From the NCBI GenBank assembly GCA_008931825.1, contig QXVZ01018938.1, positions 1 through 34,695 on the forward strand: 34,695 nt of DNA. The letters are read 5' to 3'. This DNA comes from Phallusia fumigata (taxonomy: Eukaryota; Chordata; Ascidiacea; Phlebobranchia; Ascidiidae). The translations under genes were made by a program, and so were the position numbers. The first letter of the stretch is position 1. Each line of letters opens with the position of its first letter. This document shows positions 24,201 through 32,903 of this stretch, in pieces. The notes under the pieces are model-generated. The model did not search any database, was not told where the DNA came from, and worked only from the letters and a program-made list of their open reading frames with translations.

Positions 24201-26530
24201 AAAATGGAAATAACTCTTTCGAGACCAGTAGGCAACACAAACGCTGGAAAACCATTTGGATATTGATCTAACCAAATTTGTTTGGGCATGATGTTTGCAG
24301 AGCCGTCACGTTTCAAATCGGTTGGTGGTTTAAGGTATGTTTCGCTATAAAGACGATTCGAGCCATATGATAACAAACCAAAAGGCATTTTAAGTCTTTA
24401 ATATTAAAACTTTCACCTTTTGCCATCCATTCGCGCCACCAACACTTCTTTCTATCGTGTATTCAGCAACATCACCACCCTTGCTGGTGGTAATGAAACT
24501 CATAGCAAAGTGGTTGGCCGCCATGTTGTCAAATTTAATGTTTCCGGTAGGCTTCGACGGGATTTCGACATCTGTTGCAAATTAACTTAGTTTAATTGCC
24601 GTTGCCAACTAATAAGTGCATGCAACAACAGCCAGACTATGGCATTTTGATATTCCAGTGTATGCAGTTAGTGGAGGTTCTTAACAGCTGCTGCGTGCAG
24701 CCACTGCTACAGTAGTGTCAAGTTGTGACGTAAATCACGAACAGACCCATACGTTCCCGAGGGGAAAATCGCTTTAAGGCAACCTACGTAACCGTGCGGG
24801 GTACAGTTGTTGTCTGGTCGCCTTATCTTTTCGATTACCCGTTTTAAACTGCAGCATGTATGTCACTTACCTTTACAAACAAGGTAATGTAAAAGAAAAT
24901 TAAAACCTGGCAGGGAGATTTGTTTGAAGGTAAATTGTAAGGGGAACGACCCTGTCTGTGTTTTACTTCCCACCAATCATATCACCAACTTATTACATTG
25001 TATGCCGTGTGAAAAACTATTTCAACCCAATCCGACGGCCAATGGCATGTACCCACCACATAATAAACACAAAACTTACCATCTCTACGAGGTTAGTGGG
25101 AATTTTTTGGCACAGTGGGCCTACATTTTTGATTTTGTAATCAGTGAGCCTAGTTTCTTAATGACAAAAATAAAGAGCGTCACTAACCCTGTCCAATCAC
25201 CATGGTGCTGCTTTTCTGAACAGTTTGACCGGGCATCGAGACAGTTTCAAAACTCACTTTGGAAACATCAGAAAGCGACACGTTCACTGGTATACGCATT
25301 TCGCCAAACTGGTTTTTCAAAAGGACCTTTGACAAAATAGTTGCGTTGTCACTGACATGCTATTTAATTAAATATGTTACTTTTTAGCATGTGAAACTCT
25401 CCCAATGAACTAAGTTTTCCAAATTTGACTCCAAATTACCAAGTGATTCTGACTATGGTGTTAAAGGCAAGAAATGCAACACATACACAATAATTTACAC
25501 AAATAATATTTTCAATAAGAAAGTGACGATAAGGTGTTGTGGGCGAAAATAAAATCCTGAGTTTTTACATCGACTGATTTGCTTAAAAAGTAATTGTTAG
25601 TGGTCATGTTTCCTGCTACAGAGGTCGGTATTGCTTATAAACAGGTTCGTACTTCATACGTTCCACAATCCGCTTCTTGGAAGTTGGCAAGAGTCAACGA
25701 CGTGTCGCTTTTTGTTGTTTTAACGTTGTATCGACCACCTGATGCGGCTTTTCCATTAAAAGTCCAGGATGCAGTTATCGGGGAGGCACCACTAAAAGGA
25801 ACCCGCAAAACCATTGGAGAACCTGCGAAGTTTACATATTTAAGGGATCAGTAATTGTTTTTTAACAAGCAAAATCGTCTTGATCATTTTATACTTTTAC
25901 ATTACCTGTTTTTAGCTCACTTAGAGCTTGGGACGCCTTTTCGAACTCAACAGGGTCGATTGTTGGCGGCTCTGCAAGAATACAAATGCTGATGCAAAAT
26001 GAACATATTTGCTTAATGTTAAGCTCCGAGAAAACGTTGGCACAAAAAAATTACAAAAGACGTGTTGGTTTTATCTGCATTACCTGTTACTATTAACTCG
26101 AACGGAACCTCCACGCCACCGGATGTGGTTTTGAAGGAAATTTTTCCAGCATCCAGCAAATCTGTAGATGTGATAACGAGAGTATGTTCCGCACCATTCT
26201 GGCTGATAATTATGCGCTTTCCATCATTGGTCAAATTTCTTCCATTCTGTGTCAAAACATTAGCATTTTGGAGTTGATCATATTATCAGGGACTTATTGA
26301 ACCCACCACACGACGAGGGCAAGATGGTGTTTTGCTGTCAATTAGAATAAATGGCAAACTATTGACGCCACCTGTTGCACATATGATTAAGCGCCTATTT
26401 TGCAATTACCGGAAGAAGTGGAAATCAAGTGTGTTAAATTTACCTTGGCCCAAGATCCTTGATATGAAGAATCCGGCAATTCGCATGAAAACGTTGCCTT
26501 TCCCCCTTTTGCTACCACAATTTCAGACAT
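15298..26530 (-). CDS. myosin-binding-protein-C-like Ig/FN3 muscle protein, about 26 exons
   Basis: Exons 1-10: 26530-26444, 26246-26084, 25971-25906, 25822-25660, 25351-25188, 24571-24417, 23872-23642, 23468-23258, 22286-22123, 21851-21722. Exons 11-15 use one of two copies: 19777-19629, 19452-19302, 18914-18762, 18631-18488, 18362-18202. Exons 16-26: 18110-17960, 17882-17781, 17540-17340, 17150-16963, 16899-16785, 16714-16626, 16549-16357, 16300-16179, 16105-15928, 15816-15655, 15470-15298. Phases join; total 1,321 aa. Domains: Ig 1-83, Ig 84-212, FN3 215-313, Ig 320-413, FN3 414-511, FN3 512-610, Ig 611-710, FN3 710-814, 814-915 and 915-1017, Ig 1017-1110, FN3 1111-1210, Ig 1211-1321. The tail matches MyBP-C C7-C10: KITGLPHGEKYYFRIRPVND, and NNYGVCTLTIFDC against human NQGVCTLEIRKP. 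No kinase is seen. Least certain: the 5' end (an acceptor at 26554 could extend exon 1) and the exon 4/5 junction. Confidence 0.88.
18039..19866. repeat. first copy of a duplicated 1.83-kb segment (contig overlap)
   Basis: This segment recurs at 19868-21741 after the single N at 19867. It carries part of exon 16, exons 15-11 and the first 25 or so bases of the exon 10 side of the MyBP-C-like gene. Introns are duplicated as faithfully as exons, with scattered substitutions and small indels. Coding differences include Ser/Gly in PPSDDGG versus PPGDDGG and Ile/Val in CGDIMEEW versus CGDVMEEW. This fits two alleles rather than tandem exon duplication. Confidence 0.85.
19868..21741. repeat. second copy of the duplicated segment (contig overlap)
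   Basis: It holds the alternative copies of exons 15-11: 20192-20032, 20468-20325, 20748-20596, 21290-21140 and 21652-21504. Each has the same length as its partner (161, 144, 153, 151 and 149 nt). The exon 11 copy is interrupted by the N at 21496. Read literally, exon 15 here (ending in phase 0) would have to join exon 11 of the other copy (starting in phase 1), which breaks the frame; exon 16 is truncated at the N. Confidence 0.85.
21461..21531. repeat. 35-bp duplicate ends around the N at 21496
   Basis: Positions 21461-21495 and 21497-21531 are identical, flanking a single N. The repeat covers the end of exon 11 and its donor. The correct exon 11 uses the copy after the N (exon end at 21504). 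This is another unmerged contig join, nested inside the larger duplicated segment. Confidence 0.9.
22287..23257 (-). other. intron 8 of the MyBP-C-like gene (about 970 bp)
   Basis: This is the longest intron of the gene. No open frame in it carries Ig/FN3 signatures on the minus strand. It contains a short tandem duplication, actgatactcgagacgcaac then tgatactcgaga, near 23188-23219. No other element is recognised. Confidence 0.5.
23636..23641 (-). other. GC-AG intron donor (exon 7 end, MyBP-C-like gene)
   Basis: Exon 7 ends FRLK with AAG, followed on the minus strand by GCAAGA, not GT. AAG|GCAAGA fits the strong 5' site consensus typical of GC-AG introns. The next exon starts IPYVGFPLP in the same phase, reconstituting an Ig domain (DFRLKIPYVGFPLPIAQW), so the junction is well supported. 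No usable GT lies nearby in the right phase. Confidence 0.75.
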
Positions 26531-26680
26531 TTTTCCTAACTTATTTCTGATGTCTAAAAAAGCAACAATCTAGCATTTGTCGAAAAATCTGACATCATAC
26601 TATGCTGGGTAAAAAAACTCCCAAACCTGACTATTTCTTAAACGACTTGAGCGAGCAGTCTGCATATGAACTGTGGTGTC

Positions 26681-26915
26681 TATAAAAGGGCCGGCTTCAT
26701 GCTGTCCCAGGAGACAAAGTTATTTCGGTGTTCGGCGATGGCAAAGAACGAAGCATGCATGACTCAACGGACATTAGAGGTATGCCGAACATGCAATTGC
26801 ATAACATTGATTTACTGATTTTCCAGTTGCTTTACGAAGAACACACTCTTGAATTATTTTGTGTGAATATATTTCGATTTGGTTTATTACAGTTAATATT
26901 TTATTTATAAATTCT
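26681..26915 (+). promoter_or_regulatory. TATA box and possible two-exon mini-gene, divergent from MyBP-C-like
   Basis: TATAAAAGGG at 26681-26690 is a textbook TATA box on the plus strand. About 50 bp downstream an ATG opens MAKNEACMTQRTLE, which is followed by a donor (GTATGC), a 47-nt stretch with a branch-like ttactgat, and the acceptor ttttccag. The next phase-0 frame begins LLYEEHTLELFCVNIFRFGL and soon stops in AT-rich sequence. The peptide (about 41 aa) is unfamiliar. It may be a real small transcript, a non-coding divergent RNA, or a chance arrangement. Confidence 0.25.
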
Positions 26916-26934
26916 TTACTTACCCCTTAATTGT

Positions 26935-28590
26935 TTTTGGAACAATCTATCAGTTAGGATTCCGTGGCTTTAAGTGCCTCTTCATTATTGTGATTGCTGC
27001 TTCAAAACAGGCTAGAATCCATCACAAGTTGTCCAACCTAGCCGTGGTTTAAACATCCTAGGTTCTTAATTTTAATCCCGAACTTGTGTGCAAGGTGCAA
27101 CCACTACGCTTCTTTTCTTTGTCAGCAATCCTAAAAAGACAAGAACCTAGCTTTCATATCAACCATAAAATCTCAAAAAGGCCGGTTGAAGAAGTTTTTT
27201 AATATGTACAGTTACGTAACAACAAGAAACCGTGTGATTGGATTCATTGTTCGAATTTAAAGATTGGAACAGTTTTGTCCGTCGATGTGTGGCAAAAGGT
27301 CAGGTGGTAAAATACAAAACATTTCATGTTAAACAATTACTGTAAATATGTGAAAAAACGTTGTTGCTGCTCAAGTGTGCGCAAAGTTATTCGTTGATCA
27401 ACTTTCTATTGTGACGTCGGGAACTGTTTTTGAGGGATAACTGGTGCATTACTGTCACAGATGACCGACTCGGTTCCGATAGTTTTCTGTTCGTGAAAAG
27501 TAGCAACTTAAAATAGCTGCTGTCAAAAAGTATATTTTACGTTTAAAAATACCTGTGTATATTTTTTAATTTGTTTTTTTACGTACATTTGCAATTAGCA
27601 TTTATGTGTGAGGCGTTAAAACTACGAAGGTGGTTTTAATTGTTTTTGACAGGCATAACCAAATTGCGTTTTTGAAAAAAAACATATCTAGCACACGAAA
27701 TACCATTGAAGTGAGCTTTTTCGCCTCTCAGAAACATTAACGTATCATTAGCAAGAAGAGACAATTTAAATTTACCATATTTTAATCTATTCCTTTAAAC
27801 ACATCCCCATGCAACGCCGCAGCAACATTTTACCCAGTTTATTAACTTCCTTCCAAACCCAAAGAAAAAATCCCATTTCAAGGTAAAAAACGCTTCATTT
27901 AGCTTTCTCCGGTCTATGCATGTGAATATCTAGGGAAGGCACAGCGTCTGGCATTTCATAAAAATTGAAAAACCGATAATGTTAAAAAAAACGCAAAAAG
28001 ATTATCACCGATACAAGCATTCGTGTCCCATGTTGAAGTATGGAGAAGTAGGGACACCCTGTGGCCATTTAAAAACAGTTAGGACTTTGATATTTGACAA
28101 TGAAATCCTAATTTTCTTTCTTTTACTCGACTAAAATTTAAACACAATCATATCCTAATGTCCGTAAAGTTCTAAACATTTGTAAATCACCTCATGTCGA
28201 GTGAAGTTTGTGTCCAAGTATAGTAAATACAACTCGAGTCAAGTAAAAGTGTTTAACTTTTAGTGTGACTCAAAGCACGATAGATTTGCTGTTAACTAGT
28301 CAAATCAAGACAAAGCAGGTTAAGTTGTAACAGGGAGTAGTTTTGAAACATTTCAACCAAGCATCATGAACGGAATATGTCACAAGTTCAAACAGGCAAA
28401 AAATACGGAGAGGAAACACGACAGTTTTTAGTTTATCCATAGACTTTTGCTACCGTTACCCGAATCGCCGACTTTCCCCGTAGATAAATAGAAAGATGAG
28501 TACGCAGCAGGATTGTTCTGCATCTCTGTTACAACCTCAGGGTAAGTAATACTTTTAATTTCTTTGTCAAATAGTTAATCAGGGCAACAA
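26935..28590. other. intergenic region upstream of the MyBP-C-like gene
   Basis: No gene is supported here. It separates the 5' end of the minus-strand muscle gene from the 3' end of the minus-strand transporter, so it is the likely place for muscle-gene 5' non-coding exons and control sequences. Near 28495 a plus-strand ATG opens MSTQQDCSASLLQPQ, followed by GTAAGT, but I found no plausible continuation. Confidence 0.4.
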
Positions 28591-28593
28591 GTT

Positions 28594-28599
28594 TTTATT
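28594..28599 (-). terminator. poly(A) signal AATAAA of the FLVCR-like gene
   Basis: Plus-strand TTTATT reads AATAAA on the minus strand, about 20 bases after the TAG stop at 28617. The position suits a very short 3' UTR. Confidence 0.6.
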
Positions 28600-28616
28600 G
28601 CTTTCTAGAAACGAGT

Positions 28617-30023
28617 CTATTGTTTCGAATCCTGGTTCGAATTTTCTGCTTCTTGACGATAAAACGGCAGCGTTTTTACAGAAAGCAAAACTGTGGGCAA
28701 CAGAACTGTAACCAGAGGAACAGCAAGGGCTTCTTCTGGTCCGAATTTGTCCAAGAGCAATCTCCCAGTAAAACTTTCCATCAAACCCATTGCACCCATT
28801 CCAAACATGCTAATCGCGTAGACATACAAAATATTAGTTGGATAAGTGACTTCCACCATCAGCTCTGTATTGCACACAATGGCAAAGCCACTTAAGAACC
28901 CCAGCATACTCTGACTGATAAAAACTACTGCTGTTGATGAGAATTTGATACCAATTATTCCTAGAGCACAAGAGAAGCTCACCAAGCCTGTAGCAGTTGC
29001 CGCAACCGCTCTGTATCGTTTACTTTTCCTCAGCAATGCCCCCGCTGAAAAACAACCCACGATACACATAATCCACAAGCTTAAGAGCATGGTGCCCCCA
29101 GTTATATTTGTATTTTTGTTGTGGGTAGAAAAGCGGTGCAGTATCGATGTGAGCAGAATTGTAGCGCATCGATTCAATGGCGCGACAACCATCCGAGAAA
29201 ACCAGAGTGTAAGAAAATTGGTGTTGGTCAATAGTTCAACTTGTACGTTTTTAAACTTTACTAGCTCCTCTCTAATGCTGATGCTTTCCTTGTTGTGTGA
29301 CTGCAATACCTTCGCTTGAGCTACGCTGGGCGCATGGTTTGGCCGCTGTTTTAGAAATACAACAACTAAAACTAGGACAGCCCATACTGTAGCAGCGAAC
29401 GATCCAAACATTGCCAAAAAACGCCGTCGGACTGTTGAAGGGCTTTTATCGATGGAAACCAAGTGTGGGGTGACCACAGCACCTGCGGCTTCTCCGAGGG
29501 CCGGGCCCACTAACATAAAACCGACAGCATACGCGATTTCGTTGGCCGGAAACCACACAGCAGCGATTGAGCTTCTCAGTGGGATGCTAATAGAAGTGGA
29601 ACAAGCTGACATGACCTGACCAAAAATACCTAAAATATATCCCTGGCGCCACGATACTGCTATACAGGTTAGGGATAAACCTATGACGACAAATAGGACC
29701 ATTGCAACTATAGACGCTTTAACACTGAATCTACCAAACACAAACATCAGCGGTATGCTTGCTAACATCAACGTTAAAGAGCGAACACTTGAAAGCAAAT
29801 CGATTTCCCAAGGCATCACGTTGAAGTATTTGACCCAGACGTTGTTGGTGGTGGCGAATGCCGACGACATAAAGCGTTGCAAAAATGAAACAACACACAC
29901 GATGATAACTATCAGCCATCTTTCAGGCGATGGTCTTTTGATTTCTTTGTCACTTTCCGAAACTTCGTCACCATTTTCTAAACCGGAGTCAATCAAGAGG
30001 TTGGTTTCATTTTGGGGTTTCAT
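28617..30023 (-). CDS. FLVCR-like (SLC49) major facilitator transporter, intronless, 468 aa
   Basis: A single 468-codon frame starts at ATG 30023. An acidic N-tail (GLENGDEVSESDKEIKRP) precedes the first membrane segment, RWLIVIIVCVVSF. About 12 hydrophobic segments follow, with a loop of about 60 residues after segment 6. Family-type motifs include VMPWEIDLLSSVRSLTLMLA and IPLM (FLVCR1 has HIDWLSMVYMLAYVPLIF), SIAAVWFPANEIAYAVG (FLVCR1 SRIASVWFGPKEVSTA) and FLKQRPNHAPSVAQA (FLVCR1 FKEKPRYPPSQAQA). Known SLC49 members move choline, ethanolamine or haem; the substrate here cannot be read from sequence. The length is within the family range. The lack of introns among multi-exon neighbours suggests a possible retrocopy, but the frame is intact and a poly(A) signal follows. 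Confidence 0.85.
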   Translation of the reverse strand: MKPQNETNLLIDSGLENGDEVSESDKEIKRPSPERWLIVIIVCVVSFLQRFMSSAFATTNNVWVKYFNVMPWEIDLLSSVRSLTLMLASIPLMFVFGRFSVKASIVAMVLFVVIGLSLTCIAVSWRQGYILGIFGQVMSACSTSISIPLRSSIAAVWFPANEIAYAVGFMLVGPALGEAAGAVVTPHLVSIDKSPSTVRRRFLAMFGSFAATVWAVLVLVVVFLKQRPNHAPSVAQAKVLQSHNKESISIREELVKFKNVQVELLTNTNFLTLWFSRMVVAPLNRCATILLTSILHRFSTHNKNTNITGGTMLLSLWIMCIVGCFSAGALLRKSKRYRAVAATATGLVSFSCALGIIGIKFSSTAVVFISQSMLGFLSGFAIVCNTELMVEVTYPTNILYVYAISMFGMGAMGLMESFTGRLLLDKFGPEEALAVPLVTVLLPTVLLSVKTLPFYRQEAENSNQDSKQ

Positions 30024-30049
30024 TTTTTTTAACCTTTAGCCCAAGTAAA

Positions 30050-31478
30050 TCTCGTACATCCAACTTTAGTTCATGATTTTTCTTAACTGTATTCATGGAA
30101 ATACTTGAATACTAAATTTTCTTCGTTATTTCGCCGTGAAGGTACCATTTTTTCTTGACTGGCTTTAACCTGAAAACTTTCAAACAGCCGATAGACCTGC
30201 TGACTCGTGATTTCCTTTCTGGAAACATTACAGCTGGGATCGTTCTGTTCGCATTGTTTTAATATTAGTAGCTTCCCCAAAATATTTGCGATGTAGACAA
30301 AAATTTAACGCTATTGTTATCGTGTCAATGAGACTTAAAAGTTGTCTCTTTCTGTCATGCAGCTGCATCGTCCAGAATTTGTCAGGCTTCAAGGCTGGGT
30401 TTAACCTTTGTAAAATGTTTGTACGTTTTTGTTGTTTAGCAATAAAACTATGAAGAATAAATTACCTACTGTGTGTTTAATATTTAGCCTGGATGTGTTT
30501 GCCCGCAAATAAAACGTTCAATGGCATTGAAGGAGTTGCTGGTTACAATCCAACGTCCCGGATAGTTTTAAAACTGGCCACTGTGTGGGTGGCGTATATT
30601 GCAAATGTTCTTGTTCTTTATTACTTGTGTAACGTAAGAAACTTTTGCGCGCCTGGCACCGCGCTGACGTCACACTGGATAAACTTGGTCCCAATTTCTG
30701 AAAACGCGTGTTGCTACCAAAAACGCTTTGTATTCAAAATCGAAATGCTCAACACGAACAGTACGACCACGTTCAAGTACACGAACACGGTTTTCTGTTA
30801 AGAAAACATATAGTTGTCAGCCATGTAAAAGACCGACACATGTAAACAATTAATAACGCTTACCAGAGTTTTAGGCCAGGGTATCAAGGCAGTCTTTAAA
30901 ATACTGCAGAACGTCGGCAAACGGATTCTAGACACACAACATAGCACACGTTAAAACCTATCGAAGCATACTACTTAAACTTGAACAAGCGTGGATGTCT
31001 TACCTCGCATCACCAACGGTTCACTTATAATAATCAGTTTGGGACACATTTAACCCTTTCTATATAATAAAGTACAAAATCAATTAGTTTTTGCTGATCT
31101 TGTCACATAACATTTAACAACAACCTGATGCACACTGCACGTGGCACAAAAACTTAACACTAACATTTACCAAAGCATGGCAAGAAAAAGACAACCTATG
31201 GCATTGTGGTGCAATCCTACATCATGCGATGTGACGTAGTAATACGGTTGAGTGATTTCACGATGTTACAACTTGTTTTAATGAATCGGCAAGTCAGTGT
31301 TTAAATGAACGTATTGTCCATATTCAAACTTAAAGGATTAAGGCAAGGGCTGCCTAGAACGGATAGACGAAATACATAACAAAACAGAACATATTTCTGT
31401 GTTGGCAGCTTCCACACAGATTTCACCTTATTCAAATAGTAACAAAACAAAATACAGGTTAGTCGAGCTGCAAACACA
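30050..31478. repeat. first copy of a duplicated 1.43-kb segment (contig overlap)
   Basis: It recurs at 31480-32903 after the N at 31479. Differences are few but include a 5-bp deletion (cttgaatactaaat versus cttctaaat) and ggtaccattt versus ggtagctatt. The segment lies just upstream of the FLVCR-like gene. As at the other Ns, the left contig's end repeats the right contig's start. Confidence 0.85.
30670..31049 (-). CDS. candidate small split gene, 56 aa (weak)
   Basis: ATG at 31049 opens MCPKLIIISEPLVMR, ending in phase 1 at a good donor (GTAAGA, exon end 31004). A strong acceptor (ttttcttaacag) starts a second exon at 30794 in the matching phase, running ENRVRVLERGRTVRVEHF to TGA at 30672-30670. 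AATAAA follows at 30622-30617. An alternative middle exon (about 30929-30865, with donor GTAAGC) would insert an early stop. The product is basic and of unknown family. A competing open frame of 102 codons lies on the opposite strand at 30493-30801 with one hydrophobic stretch, and I cannot tell which, if either, is real. The same structure is repeated at 32474-32095. Confidence 0.25.
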
Positions 31479-31479
31479 N

Positions 31480-32903
31480 TCTCGTACATCCAACTTTAGT
31501 TCATGATTTTTCTTAACTGTATTCATGGAAGTACTTCTAAATTTTCTTCGTTATTTCGCCGTGAAGGTAGCTATTTTTCTTGACTGGCTTTAACCTGAAA
31601 ACTTTCAAACAGCCGATAGACCTGCTGACTCGTGATTTCCTTTCTGAAAACATTACAGCTGGGATCGTTCTGTTCGCATTGTTTTAATATTAGTAGCTTC
31701 CCCAAAATATTTGCGATGTAGACAAAAATTTAACGCTATTGTTATCGTGTCAATGAGACTTAAAAGTTGTCTCTTTCTGTCATGCAGCTGCATCGTCCAG
31801 AATTTGTCAGGCTTCAAGGCTGGGTTTAACCTTTGTAAAATGTTTGTACGTTTTTGTTGTTTAGCAATAAAACTATGAAGAATAAATTACCTACTGTGTG
31901 TTTAATATTTAGCCTGGATGTGTTTGCCCGCAAATAAAACGTTCAATGGCATTGAAGGAGTTGCTGGTTACAATCCAACGTCCCGGATAGTTTTAAAACT
32001 GGCCACTGTGTGGGTGGCGTATATTGCAAATGTTCTTGTTCTTTATTACTTGTGTAACGTAAGAAACTTTTGCGCGCCTGGCACCGCGCTGACGTCACAC
32101 TGGATAAACTTGGTCCCAATTTCTGAAAACGCGTGTTGCTACCAAAAACGCTTTGTATTCAAAATCGAAATGCTCAACACGAACAGTACGACCACGTTCA
32201 AGTACACGAACACGGTTTTCTGTTAAGAAAACATATAGTTGTCAGCCATGTAAAAGACCGACACATGTAAACAATTAATAACGCTTACCAGAGTTTTAGG
32301 CCAGGGTATCAAGGCAGTCTTTAAAATACTGCAGAACGTCGGCAAACGGATTCTAGACACACAACATAGCACACGTTAAAACCTATCGAAGCATACTACT
32401 TAAACTTGAACAAGCGTGGATGTCTTACCTCGCATCACCAACGGTTCACTTATAATAATCAGTTTGGGACACATTTAACCCTTTCTATATAATAAAGTAC
32501 AAAATCAATTAGTTTTTGCTGATCTTGTCACATAACATTTAACAACAACCTGATGCACACTGCACGTGGCACAAAAACTTAACACTAACATTTACCAAAG
32601 CATGGCAAGAAAAAGACAACCTATGGCATTGTGGTGCAATCCTACATCATGCGATGTGACGTACTAATACGGTTGAGTGATTTCACGATGTTACAACTTG
32701 TTTTAATGAATCGGCAAGTCAGTGTTTAAATGAACGTATTGTCCATATTCAAACTTAAAGGATTAAGGCAAGGGCTGCCTAGAACGGATAGACGAAATAC
32801 ATAACAAAACAGAACATATTTCTGTGTTGGCAGCTTCCACACAGATTTCACCTTATTCAAATAGTAACAAAACAAAATACAGGTTAGTCGAGCTGCAAAC
32901 ACA
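31480..32903. repeat. second copy of the duplicated 1.43-kb segment
   Basis: It matches 30050-31478. It holds the second copy of the small split-gene candidate (ATG 32474, exon end 32429, second exon 32219-32095) and of the opposite-strand 102-codon frame (31918-32226), both unchanged in protein sequence. Unique sequence resumes at 32904. Confidence 0.85.

Noticed and set aside
24140..24388. 82-codon minus-strand frame in an intron of the Ig/FN3 gene
   Set aside because: It has no recognisable domain, and the exons on either side already join in phase without it.
24924..25340. 138-codon plus-strand open frame
   Set aside because: It is antisense to exon 5 of the Ig/FN3 gene and its flanking intron, with no domain similarity.
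28634..28645. tRNA B-box-like GGTTCGAATT
   Set aside because: It lies within the C-terminal codons of the transporter, and no A-box or cloverleaf is visible at the right spacing.
30083..30280. 65-codon minus-strand frame just upstream of the FLVCR-like gene
   Set aside because: In the second copy of the block the same frame has an in-frame TAG (ggtagctatt) and a 5-bp deletion, so it is not maintained.
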